Shown: in pieces, positions 36,792 to 44,607 of the stretch | Numbering within the stretch: the stretch's first letter is position 1 | Layout: every line of letters starts with the position of its first letter | Virus record (IMG/VR): IMGVR_UViG_3300044843_000293 | Coordinates: 1 to 44,607 of that record | Reading direction: 5' to 3' (one strand) | Source of the DNA: a virus | Length of the DNA stretch: 44,607 bases | Made by a program: the position numbers and the translations under genes | The notes under the pieces: model-generated | Databases searched by the model: none | Seen by the model: only the letters and a program-made list of their open reading frames with translations | Told to the model about the DNA's origin: nothing

Positions 36792-38639
36792 CTATTCCGA
36801 TGAGTAGAGAAGTGGATTTATGTCGCAACCTTCAAGAATCTTGCACCCCTGGAATGTCCTGCACTCGCCAACGGCAGATTCCTGAACGTCGTAAGCGTGA
36901 ACTCGAATGCTCTTGATGCGGCAGTAACCGGAAATCGAGATGTTAAGCTGAACCTCGTAAAGATTCCTGGTCGGAGTGCTGATCGTGGAATTACACGGGA
37001 TATCCGTAGGAGTCGGCAACCGCATCTTCGGCCTGTACTGAGGCTGAAAGTTGCTTATCGGACAAAGGTTATCACACTGCGTCGTAATCGCGCACTCACT
37101 CCATTCCGCCCACTCAAGCCAGCTAGGGTATTGGTCAGGGCGATACTCCACGTTAAATCCGACGTTGCCATCTAGCGAGTCGATGAAAATGTCGCCCGAA
37201 TCGAGCTTCTTCAGTCCGAACGGAAGCTCGAAATTGTAGGCGCGAGTCTGAACCAACCATTGAATCTCCTTCTTTGGATCGGATAGATTCGAATCGAACT
37301 TGCTGGTCTTGCTGACCTCCCAAATCTGGATTGTGTTGTCCGATCCGCGAGCGATTGCGAAACAAGCGTCTCCGTAAGCGTTCTCGGTCTTGAGAATCTG
37401 CAACACATCCAATCCGGTCCAGATTCCAGCCCAAGCAGGAGGAAATTTTTTCCTCAGCGAGGTAATCAGATCGAAATCAAGAACCATCAACGCCTTGTGG
37501 ATAACTCCGTCAGCCCTGTAACGAGGCTGTCCAGTCATCAGCAGCCGGTTGTCAAACACAACCGCAGAACTGGCCCACAGCAAATTCGTCTGATCGTTCT
37601 CTGCGATATTTAGGATTTCGTTGCTGATGGGTGTATTCCCCCAATCGTTGAACGAACGACGAGCGATGATGAACGAGCGAACTCCATCGACAGCTCGGTA
37701 GAAAACGTCTCCGTTAACCGTGATGGCAGACCTAGAGCCAAGCGCGCCACTGGTCAGCAAGCTAATAGCCTGAATCGGATAATTCAGGTTCTTCCAAGTA
37801 TCACGATCTACTGGAGCTTGGATGCTGAAGACGTATCGCGGAGTGAAGATAAGAAGCGGTCCTTGCCCAAGCGACGTATCTGGATTGCCGGGGACGGCCA
37901 TTGCCGTGATGCCTCCTGAATCCGACGGAACCGCGAAGTCTCCGCCCTCATTAAGGAAGGTATTCTCGGTTTCCTTGAGAACACTGGCTCGCGTTCCATC
38001 CCCATAAACGATGTCAGTCGCTCGAAACGAAAACCCGTCAGGAAGCGCGTACCAGATGCGTCCATTGACGTAGGACATAATCTTCCCGGTCTTTATTTCG
38101 TCGTCGGTTGCGCGGCGCAGATTCGTTCCGTTGAAAATCAACGGCTTGCTGAATCCATCTTGAATGACGACAAAGTTCTCCGCTTGAACCATCCATCCAT
38201 CAAGCAGGTTGGAAGGATTCTCAAGATTCGGAGAAACCGTCAAATTCTGGGCGTTATTTTGAAGGCAGTCGTAAAGCCACACTTTACCACTGATCAGCAT
38301 CAGAATGAACGTCTGACCGTTGTCTCCAATGTACGGAAGCGCGCACTGGAATGTGCCTGTCAGACTTTGAGAGCCATAACAATTCTCCGACCATCCATCA
38401 GCCGTCACGTTGGTTTGATCCGCCGTAACCTCAGCATTGTCCGCTGTAATCGTCGTGCAGAGATTGTAATCCTTCTGAACGAAACCGGGGCGAGGAGAAA
38501 TGAAACTCTGCCGGAAGCTGGCGTTCACCGCAAACGCCACCTGATTCTTGTCCACCTCAGACGGCATGACACCGGCATCAATGCCACCTTCAAAGGTGAC
38601 AGATCCGTCCGTGTACCTCCGTGGTGCGCGTTCGCTCAT
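36792..38639 (-). CDS. nozzle / tail tubular protein B-like
   Basis: This 615-aa protein is beta-rich with many short strands (VTFEGGIDAGVMPSEVDKNQ, AYNFELPFGLKKLDSGDIF-like, GQGPLLIFTPRYVFSIQAPV, YRADGVIHKALMVLDFDLIT) and aromatic turns, consistent with the beta-propeller nozzle of short-tailed phages. It is Cys-rich near its C-terminus. Residues 64-84 contain three TAD heptads (ITADNAE, VTADQTN, VTADGWS) flanked by Cys61 and Cys87. It lies next to the collar fibre and adaptor genes. Confidence 0.65.
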   Translation of the reverse strand: MSERAPRRYTDGSVTFEGGIDAGVMPSEVDKNQVAFAVNASFRQSFISPRPGFVQKDYNLCTTITADNAEVTADQTNVTADGWSENCYGSQSLTGTFQCALPYIGDNGQTFILMLISGKVWLYDCLQNNAQNLTVSPNLENPSNLLDGWMVQAENFVVIQDGFSKPLIFNGTNLRRATDDEIKTGKIMSYVNGRIWYALPDGFSFRATDIVYGDGTRASVLKETENTFLNEGGDFAVPSDSGGITAMAVPGNPDTSLGQGPLLIFTPRYVFSIQAPVDRDTWKNLNYPIQAISLLTSGALGSRSAITVNGDVFYRAVDGVRSFIIARRSFNDWGNTPISNEILNIAENDQTNLLWASSAVVFDNRLLMTGQPRYRADGVIHKALMVLDFDLITSLRKKFPPAWAGIWTGLDVLQILKTENAYGDACFAIARGSDNTIQIWEVSKTSKFDSNLSDPKKEIQWLVQTRAYNFELPFGLKKLDSGDIFIDSLDGNVGFNVEYRPDQYPSWLEWAEWSECAITTQCDNLCPISNFQPQYRPKMRLPTPTDIPCNSTISTPTRNLYEVQLNISISGYCRIKSIRVHAYDVQESAVGECRTFQGCKILEGCDINPLLYSSE

Positions 38640-38642
38640 GGC

Positions 38643-39866
38643 TTAAGCCTGAATCCGTTGGATTGAGAATGAAGCTCCCTCTCGAATGTAATATGTATTT
38701 AGAGAACTAGTCGTAACTAAAACCTCATAGTAATCACCAATCGATGCCTGATCTATGTACTGAATAAAAAATGGTCCAACTAAACCCGTCGAGTTTGTTG
38801 ACTGAATATTTGCAGGTCCAATATCGGTCGTTCCATTTTTTCTAATCTTAAAAGAAACCGTAGATGATGTTCCCGTATCTGCACTTAACATTAAGGCAAC
38901 ATCTATTCGGTAATAACTTGCAAGAGCTGCCGTAAACCGACCTGTAGCCGCAGTAAATCGTGATGCGGTATCAATTCCAGTCCAAGATCCAGACGGAAAT
39001 TCTGTCAAACTAAACGGATTCTTAGTTAAACTCGGGCCGATTTGCGGCGCACCAGCACCAACAGTTCCGCTTACCCTCCGCGTAAAAGTTTCATAAACGA
39101 ACGCCGCCGCAGCTCCCGTGGCAGCGATTGAAATAGTTCCAGCACCCGGCGTAATCGTGATGTTCGATCCTGCGGTCAGACTTGCCAGCGTGTATCCCGT
39201 TCCATTGCCAATGAGCAGTTGGCCATTGGTTGGAGTGGAGGACAGATTTGTTCCACCCTTCGCAATCGGAAGAACCCCACTGATGTCCGCTACAGGAACA
39301 GAGGCAACAGTCGAAACAGCACCAAATCCAACAGATCCTTGAGTCTTGAGGTAGCCAGCAGATAGCGAATCGAGAGCAGTCTCGTTCGTCAGCGTGGCGT
39401 CTGAAGTGCGGCAAATGTACGACGCGCCAACCGGAGCGCCGCCCGACGCACCAGGAGCGCCAGTCGCCCCAATCGCACCAGCCAGAGTGATAAGGGAATT
39501 AGCCGGAATCAGGGTGGTTGGAACAGCGTTGGCGATTCCAAGGACACCCGCAGCAGGGTTTTGAAGCGTCAGTTGCAGTCCATCAACCGACAGCACCTGC
39601 ATGTATCCAAGACCCTGAATCGATACGAAGAACTGGCCAGCAACCGATTCTGGCAGAAATTGGGTATTATCTACGAAAACAAGGACGCTCGACCCAAGAG
39701 CCGGAACAAAAAACGAGGCTGTCGTGTAGGTGAACGAATCGATTCCGTTCGTGCCATTCGTACCGTTGGCTCCCGCAGCCCCTTGAGGGCCGGGGATATT
39801 CACGACTACCGGCTCGGAGTCGCAAGGCTGGCAGCAGCCGGATGAAGAAACAAGTTGCGACGGCAT
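38643..39866 (-). CDS. collagen-like fibre protein
   Basis: I take the ATG at 39866 (407 aa); the longer frame starts with TTG. The N-terminus has SSSGCCQPCDSEPV then a short collagen-like run GPQGAAGANGTNGTNG, and a second GAIGATGAPGASGGAP near residue 130. The middle has a fibre module (VPVADISGVLPIAKGGTNLS, LLIGNGTGYTLASLTAGSNI) and the end a beta-rich C1q-like or fibre tip (FTAALASYYRIDVALMLSAD). It probably forms a trimer and binds receptors. The terminase gene starts 54 bases away on the opposite strand. Confidence 0.75.
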   Translation of the reverse strand: MPSQLVSSSGCCQPCDSEPVVVNIPGPQGAAGANGTNGTNGIDSFTYTTASFFVPALGSSVLVFVDNTQFLPESVAGQFFVSIQGLGYMQVLSVDGLQLTLQNPAAGVLGIANAVPTTLIPANSLITLAGAIGATGAPGASGGAPVGASYICRTSDATLTNETALDSLSAGYLKTQGSVGFGAVSTVASVPVADISGVLPIAKGGTNLSSTPTNGQLLIGNGTGYTLASLTAGSNITITPGAGTISIAATGAAAAFVYETFTRRVSGTVGAGAPQIGPSLTKNPFSLTEFPSGSWTGIDTASRFTAATGRFTAALASYYRIDVALMLSADTGTSSTVSFKIRKNGTTDIGPANIQSTNSTGLVGPFFIQYIDQASIGDYYEVLVTTSSLNTYYIREGASFSIQRIQA

Positions 39867-39920
39867 AATTTTCCTTTCGCAGAACCTCAAGTCCAGCGAG
39901 AACTATTGCAAGGCCAAACT
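39867..39920. promoter_or_regulatory. 54-base divergent intergenic region
   Basis: Only 54 bases separate the collagen-like fibre (minus) and large terminase (plus) start codons. No strong -35/-10 pair or Shine-Dalgarno sequence is visible in either direction. Promoters for two late blocks must lie here or inside the flanking genes. Confidence 0.4.
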
Positions 39921-41606
39921 ATGGCAGAGCAAGCGTCTGAGCATCCACTTATTCAGCACAAGTATGGAATTCGTTCACCGGTCAAGATTCCTGACCTTGA
40001 GCTAGAGCTTTACGCATTCCGAAACCGGCTACAGCCAAACGAAGGCGGCTTAGGCACTTTCGATCATTTTCGTAACGCCACGAAAATGTTATGGCCGAAG
40101 ATGAGCTGGAACCCGTGGCTGGAGGCTCAAGTCGAAAGTCTCTGCGAACATGACTACGTTGGCTGGGCGGGATGCGGCGCGAGCGGAAAGACTTTTGGAG
40201 CAACACTTTTCGCGACAGTCTGGTGGCTGGCCAACCCTTCCAAGACGACCGTCGTTCTGACATCGACGACCGCGAAGATGATCCGAAAGCGTATGTGGGC
40301 CAATCTTCAGGATCTTGTTCGGAAATCGCGCGGATTCCCCGGTAATATGGTCGATTCGAAGATGGCGCTTCAGGCCATCAAAGGCGACGACCGTCATTCG
40401 ATTTCAGCTATTGCCGTCGCCGAAGGCAACACTTCGAAGGCGGTGGCCAACATTCAGGGTATTCACGCCGAGCGGGTGATGGTCATCATCGATGAGGCGA
40501 CGGACACGCCCGAAGCAGCTTTCGAGGCTTGTACCAACCTTTCGAAGGGTTGCCGCGAGTTCAAGATGTTGGTTATCGGTAATCCGGCATCGAAGTACGA
40601 TCCACACGGTCGATTCTGCACACCGGCAAAAGGTTGGCGCAGCGTAACGATTGAAGATCAGCATTGGCTGACCGAGCGCGGCATGTGCCGACGATTCGAC
40701 GGCATGAAGTCGCCCAACATCAGCGAAGGGCGAACGAAGTACCCATACCTTATAACGCATGATCAGGTGTTATCCGCTATGCGACATGAGGGTGAGCAAA
40801 GCCCTACGTTCTGGAAGTACACGCGCGGATTCTGGAGTCCTGACGGCATGGTCAAGACGGTGCTGTCCGAATCACTGATCGAGACGCACACACCTACAAG
40901 AAAGTTGGTGTTTACTACGAATATTCAGTCGGTAGCCGGTCTTGACCCAGGATTTGGCGGCGACAGATGCGTTCTCCGCTTCGCCAAGGTTGGCACAGCA
41001 AACGACAAAGTAAGCATACTTTTTGGCGATGTGGTTCAGATATCTCCAAATGCACAACTAACTGAGCCTGTTCACTACCAAATAGCCAACCGTGTTAAAG
41101 AGGAGTGCAGCAAGCGCGGCGTGTCGCCCGACAGGTTCGCCCTCGATTCAAGCGGTGAGGGTGGTGGTCTTGCGGATATTCTAACCCGCGAATGGGGCGT
41201 CGTTCATCGCGTCGAGTTTGGCGGCTCTCCGTCAGCCATTCCGGTCAGCGATGAAGACAGTCGGCCATGCAATGAGGCATACGACCGCAAGGTGACTGAA
41301 CTGTGGTTTTCGATGCGTAAATGGGTTGTCGAGGAGCGTGTTGGAGGAATGGACATTGAGACTCTTCAGGAGTTCTGCGCGCGCATGTTCGACGATTCCA
41401 AGCGGAAGATATCGGTCGAATCCAAGACCGTGATGAAGCAGCGAACCGGCAAATCGCCTGACTTGGCCGACGCAGCTACAGTCTTGCTTGATCTAGTTCG
41501 AAAAACCGCTGTCCTCGAACCGCGAGCAACCAGAATGGATAAAGTCTGGGAAAAACTCGTTCGGGATGCCGATTCAATCTACCACGACGAAACTATCGAA
41601 GAATGA
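39921..41606 (+). CDS. terL: terminase large subunit
   Basis: This 561-aa protein has Walker A GCGASGKT (84-91) and Walker B VMVIIDEA (186-193) in the packaging ATPase. The C-terminal RNase-H-like nuclease shows GLDPGFGGD (Asp342), ALDSSGEGGG (Asp409) and a late SPDLADAAT motif. It drives DNA into the procapsid and cuts it. I start at the ATG at 39921; the frame upstream to 39855 overlaps the divergent fibre start. The next gene begins on its stop (ATGA). It is far from the small-terminase-like gene. Confidence 0.92.
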   Translation: MAEQASEHPLIQHKYGIRSPVKIPDLELELYAFRNRLQPNEGGLGTFDHFRNATKMLWPKMSWNPWLEAQVESLCEHDYVGWAGCGASGKTFGATLFATVWWLANPSKTTVVLTSTTAKMIRKRMWANLQDLVRKSRGFPGNMVDSKMALQAIKGDDRHSISAIAVAEGNTSKAVANIQGIHAERVMVIIDEATDTPEAAFEACTNLSKGCREFKMLVIGNPASKYDPHGRFCTPAKGWRSVTIEDQHWLTERGMCRRFDGMKSPNISEGRTKYPYLITHDQVLSAMRHEGEQSPTFWKYTRGFWSPDGMVKTVLSESLIETHTPTRKLVFTTNIQSVAGLDPGFGGDRCVLRFAKVGTANDKVSILFGDVVQISPNAQLTEPVHYQIANRVKEECSKRGVSPDRFALDSSGEGGGLADILTREWGVVHRVEFGGSPSAIPVSDEDSRPCNEAYDRKVTELWFSMRKWVVEERVGGMDIETLQEFCARMFDDSKRKISVESKTVMKQRTGKSPDLADAATVLLDLVRKTAVLEPRATRMDKVWEKLVRDADSIYHDETIEE

Positions 41607-42232
41607 GCAAGGTTACTGGATACAAGGTTCTCAACGAACACATGGTCATCCCCGGCGGATGGCATTACCGAGTGCCAGAGACTGGCATCGAAATCATGGG
41701 AGGATCATGGCCGCAGCTCCATGAGTTCGTTCGCAACCATTACACAGCGAACGCCATCGCCGTACCGAGCAACCTTGACACTTTAATCACCGAATATGCG
41801 TGTCGTAACGGTGCAGATTGCGCCTACAACGAGGTTGAACTTCCAAAACCAGAAGGCCGAAAATCGCTGCAAATTGGAGATGTCATCCGATTCAGCATGA
41901 GTTTGCTTCATGGCCTAACAGTCGGCGGCGGAAAAGTCGATCAAGCGGAGGCAAATCGACGCGCAAGCATCTGTTCAGGATGCCGTTTCAACCGGAAGCC
42001 GCTCGGATGCACTGGATGTAATGCTCGCGTTCTAAAAGACTCCGTAAAAACCTTCTCACAACACGGAAATACGCCGTATGATGAGCAGGTTCAGAGCTGT
42101 GAATTTTGTGGTTGCTTTATCAGGAGCATGGTGTGGTTTCCCATTGAAACACTCCATAAATTTACGGACGCTACAGAGAACGAAAACCTTCCGGCTCACT
42201 GCTGGAAAAAACGACCATGTACGGAAACCTAG
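41603..42232 (+). CDS. Cys-rich protein between terminase and portal
   Basis: This 209-aa protein starts on the terminase stop (ATGA). It has TGIEIMGGSWPQLHEFVRNH, NGADCAYNEVELP, and Cys clusters ASICSGCRFNRKPLGCTGC and QSCEFCGCFIRSMVWFP that would bind zinc or another metal, then LPAHCWKKRPC. Such proteins are common between terminase and portal in environmental phages. The portal gene overlaps its end by 16 bases. Function is unknown; a structural or packaging role is possible. Confidence 0.7.
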   Translation: MSKVTGYKVLNEHMVIPGGWHYRVPETGIEIMGGSWPQLHEFVRNHYTANAIAVPSNLDTLITEYACRNGADCAYNEVELPKPEGRKSLQIGDVIRFSMSLLHGLTVGGGKVDQAEANRRASICSGCRFNRKPLGCTGCNARVLKDSVKTFSQHGNTPYDEQVQSCEFCGCFIRSMVWFPIETLHKFTDATENENLPAHCWKKRPCTET

Positions 42233-44466
42233 CCCAACTGCCGCTTGAAACCATCAACGAAAACGGCAAAGCGCCTGAAACGCGCATAGCCGATGCGGCA
42301 TCAGCTCGCGAAATTTTCCAGAAGCTGATCATGGCCGATCAGTTGCGGAACGTGACGCGCGCCAAGTTGCGCGGTCTTGTTGATGGTAACCCTCCGTACA
42401 ATCCTGCCGAACTGCGCCGTAACAACCAAGCGTTCCGAACCAATGTGAACTTCCGCGAATCGGAAGCGTTCCTCACGTTGGCCATGTCTGCCTTCTACGA
42501 TGTGTTCGCCGAGGTTCCGACCTATGCCAACATTCGCACCGCTTACGGCAACGACATGGATAAGCGGGAGGAGTGGTCGAAGATCATTACCGAGGAATTC
42601 GACCGTCTCCAGAAGATGGACAAAGACTTCGACTACCTCATGCAGCTCTCGCAGCGCGAGATGGTTCTCATTGGAGATGGCCCGTTGATTTTTGAAGACA
42701 GCACCGATTGGCGGTGTAAGGCCATCATGGCGACGGATCTTCTCGTTCCAGATGGAACCAAGTCGAACGTCAGCGACTGGAAGGTGGCTGCTGTCCGAAC
42801 CCGCATGGGTGTCGATGATCTTTTCGAGAAGATTCAAGATGAGGAAGCTGCTCGCGCCGCCGGTTGGAACGTGGACTACGTTCGTCAGCGTATTCGCGCT
42901 GCGATGCCAGAACCGTATCGCTCTGGCGTTCAGTACGATTGGGAGTTCTTCCAGCGTCAGCTTCGCTCGAACGACATCACATTCTCGGCTCGCTCCGAGG
43001 TGGTCTTGATGTGCCACATCTTCTACAAGGAGTTCGATGGTCAGATCAGCCATGTCATCATCGATGAGCGTGACAGCGAGGACTTCATGTACAAGAAGCT
43101 GCGTCGCTTCAGCCGGTGGGAGCAGGTTATCCATCCGATGTACTACGACCGTGGCGATGGCGAGCATCATGGTGTAAAAGGCTTGGGCATCAAGATGCTC
43201 CAGGCGATGGAACTGAAGAATCGTCTGCGTTGCTCGATGGTTGATAGTGCATTCGCTCGCACCCAGATTCTCTTCCGCCCTCTCAACCCGAACGCTCTGA
43301 GCAAGACGAGCGTCGTTCAGCAAGGACCGTATGCCATTCTCCCGCCCGACTACGAAGTCATTCAGCAGAACATTGCTGGCGTTCTGGACGCTCCTATGGC
43401 GGTCAACGCGGACCTTGAGAATGTTCTTCAAGGCAACCTCTCTCAGTATCGCCAATCGCTCAACAAACCGTCTGGCAACCCGCGCACTGCCACCGAAGTC
43501 CAAGCCATCGTGGCACAGCAGTCAGCAATCGGTAAGACGCAGTTGAGCCGGTATTACAACCAGTTGGATTCTTTCTTCGAGGAGCGGTACAATCGCGCCT
43601 CAAACCCCAATCTGAACCCGATTACCAAGTCGGACAAAGACGCCATCGAGTTCCAGCGTCGGTGCAAGGAGCGTGGTGTTCCTGTTCAAGCGATGATAGA
43701 CATCGATTACGTCGAGGCGACTCGCACGGTCGGCCAAGGTTCTCAGTTCGCTAAGCAACAGCTTCTTGGAACTTTGCTCGGTCTTGCCGGTTCTCTTCCC
43801 GAAGGCGGAAAAGTCAACCTGCTTAAGGACTACATCGCCGCTCAGGTTGGCCAACAAATGGTGGATCGTTATCTGCCTACTCAGATGCAGTCTGCTCGCG
43901 TTCAAGATCAGGCCGCTCTTGCCGTGCTGGAGCATTCCTCGCTGCGCCAAGGCAACATGGCAATCGTCACCGATACGCAGAACCACATCGTTCACATCGA
44001 CACGCATCTTGCTGCCGCGAACGAGGCTGCTGCATCGCTTCAACAGGGTGGAAATCCGCAGGAGATTGTCCTCTTCCTCCAAGGCATCGGTCAGCACGTT
44101 CAGCAGCACTTGCAGCGCCTGTCCACCGATCCTTCACGCCGTCCGCAGGTCGAGGCTTACACGCAGCAGTTGCAGATGCTTAGTCAGACCATCGAACAAC
44201 TTGGTCAGTTGATTCAGGAACAGGCTCAGGCAATGGCGCAGCAACAGCAGGCGATGGCGATTCAGCAGGGTGTCGATCCGAAGACCGCTGTTCTCAACGC
44301 TGAAGTTCAGGCAAAAATCGCTCGCCAGAATGCCGAGGTTATGGCCAACATCCAGCGTCAGAACACGAAGGCGATGGCGGACTTGTCGCGCCGGAATGCG
44401 AAGACCACCGCTGATATTCAGCGAGCGAATGCAACTGCCGAGTCCAACTTGGCGCGTCAGGGATAA
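42217..44466 (+). CDS. portal protein
   Basis: This 749-aa protein has a portal-like body: NVTRAKLRGLVDGNPPYNPA, NNQAFRTNVNFRESEAFLTL, LQKMDKDFDYLMQLSQREMV, GDGPLIFEDSTDWRCKAIM and a HPMYYDRGDGEHHGVKGLGI region. It is followed by a long helix-rich C-terminus with Gln-rich segments (QLGQLIQEQAQAMAQQQQAM) that could form the DNA-facing barrel. It would sit at one capsid vertex, and follows the terminase as usual. The next gene (methyltransferase) starts 5 bases downstream. Confidence 0.85.
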   Translation: MYGNLAQLPLETINENGKAPETRIADAASAREIFQKLIMADQLRNVTRAKLRGLVDGNPPYNPAELRRNNQAFRTNVNFRESEAFLTLAMSAFYDVFAEVPTYANIRTAYGNDMDKREEWSKIITEEFDRLQKMDKDFDYLMQLSQREMVLIGDGPLIFEDSTDWRCKAIMATDLLVPDGTKSNVSDWKVAAVRTRMGVDDLFEKIQDEEAARAAGWNVDYVRQRIRAAMPEPYRSGVQYDWEFFQRQLRSNDITFSARSEVVLMCHIFYKEFDGQISHVIIDERDSEDFMYKKLRRFSRWEQVIHPMYYDRGDGEHHGVKGLGIKMLQAMELKNRLRCSMVDSAFARTQILFRPLNPNALSKTSVVQQGPYAILPPDYEVIQQNIAGVLDAPMAVNADLENVLQGNLSQYRQSLNKPSGNPRTATEVQAIVAQQSAIGKTQLSRYYNQLDSFFEERYNRASNPNLNPITKSDKDAIEFQRRCKERGVPVQAMIDIDYVEATRTVGQGSQFAKQQLLGTLLGLAGSLPEGGKVNLLKDYIAAQVGQQMVDRYLPTQMQSARVQDQAALAVLEHSSLRQGNMAIVTDTQNHIVHIDTHLAAANEAAASLQQGGNPQEIVLFLQGIGQHVQQHLQRLSTDPSRRPQVEAYTQQLQMLSQTIEQLGQLIQEQAQAMAQQQQAMAIQQGVDPKTAVLNAEVQAKIARQNAEVMANIQRQNTKAMADLSRRNAKTTADIQRANATAESNLARQG

Positions 44467-44471
44467 AAAGT

Positions 44472-44607
44472 ATGACCAGCGAGCAAGAGGAGAGCCTCAA
44501 ACAATTCGTCAACGAAAACTTCCCCAAGATGGGCGGATGGTGCGATATCGAAAAGGCCATCCAAATCGGACAGATTGTTCTCGATACCAAGCCGCAGCGA
44601 ATCGCCG
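44472..44607 (+). CDS. 5' end of the methyltransferase gene (same gene as 1-621)
   Basis: The ATG at 44472 starts the same frame found from base 1. Bases 44475-44607 equal 1-133 except for three third-codon-position changes (matching positions 126, 129 and 132). This shows the true start of the methyltransferase and the closing point of the genome. Confidence 0.9.
   Translation, partial: MTSEQEESLKQFVNENFPKMGGWCDIEKAIQIGQIVLDTKPQRIA
44475..44607 (+). repeat. terminal overlap with positions 1-133
   Basis: These 133 bases repeat the first 133 of the window with three mismatches at the very end. The most likely reading is a circular or circularly permuted genome of about 44,474 bases whose assembly stops at a strain variant. 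Confidence 0.85.

Noticed and set aside
39867-39890. N-terminal extension of the collagen-like fibre
   Set aside because: The extension would need a TTG start; the ATG at 39866 has the usual A/T-rich leader.
42301-43503. 400-codon open frame on the minus strand opposite the portal gene
   Set aside because: It is antisense to the clear portal gene, lacks recognisable motifs and has no signals of its own.
1-44607. tRNA genes, CRISPR arrays, diversity-generating retroelements and integrase
   Set aside because: GGTTCGA-like pieces (e.g. near 574 and 2075) are inside coding genes without cloverleaf arms; no regularly spaced repeats; no reverse transcriptase or template/variable repeat pair; no tyrosine or serine recombinase motif was seen.

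Overview
The window is an almost complete genome of an uncultured, apparently lytic, short-tailed (podovirus-like) tailed phage of about 44.47 kb. The last 133 bases repeat the first 133 with three differences, so the sequence closes on itself inside a methyltransferase gene. Identifiable phage genes include the large terminase, portal, scaffold-like protein, major capsid protein candidate, an adaptor and a nozzle-like tail protein, large internal virion proteins, fibres, a lysis cassette and a replication/recombination set. I see no integrase, lysogeny repressor, tRNA, CRISPR array or reverse transcriptase. The host cannot be named. Most genes outside 21.5-23.1 kb lack a Shine-Dalgarno sequence and start after A/C-rich leaders, which suggests a host that does not depend on Shine-Dalgarno initiation.

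There are four transcription blocks. (A) Plus strand, 39.9 kb to the end and on to 4.03 kb: terminase large subunit, a Cys-rich protein, portal, then three glycan-type accessory genes (methyltransferase, GT25 glycosyltransferase, beta-propeller glycosidase-like protein), a small protein and the scaffold-like protein, ending at a strong hairpin at 4034-4066. (B) Minus strand, 11.3 down to 4.08 kb: a small-terminase-like protein, a PD-(D/E)XK-like nuclease, the major capsid protein with a structured leader, an HNH endonuclease, small structural genes, a fibre, and a compact lysis cassette of ATGA-coupled genes that includes a nested spanin-like pair. (C) Plus strand, 11.5 to 29.4 kb: early and middle genes. 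These are small Cys-rich and hypothetical proteins, a lysozyme-like enzyme, an HTH regulator behind a region of nested inverted repeats, RecT/RecE-like recombination proteins, an ssDNA-binding protein, ThyX interrupted by an HNH-containing intein, an array of tiny genes joined by a repeated stop/start sequence, a ribbon-helix-helix protein, an SF2 helicase, a second SSB, a RuvC-like resolvase, and a primase-helicase. One metallopeptidase-like gene lies on the minus strand inside this block. (D) Minus strand, 39.87 down to 29.41 kb: collagen-like fibre, nozzle, collar fibre, adaptor and internal virion proteins.

The genes fit one lifestyle. ThyX supplies dTMP. RecET, SSBs, the helicase, RuvC and the primase-helicase replicate and recombine the DNA, with no obvious DNA polymerase of its own. 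The structural genes build a short-tailed virion. The lysis cassette and the lysozyme-like protein would release progeny. The most unusual points are the repeated-junction array of small coiled-coil genes (21.2-23.1 kb), the nested spanin-like pair, the intein in the ThyX signature motif, the 43-nt leader hairpin of the capsid gene, and the recurring AATC(A)AATCC-type leader before early-gene start codons.
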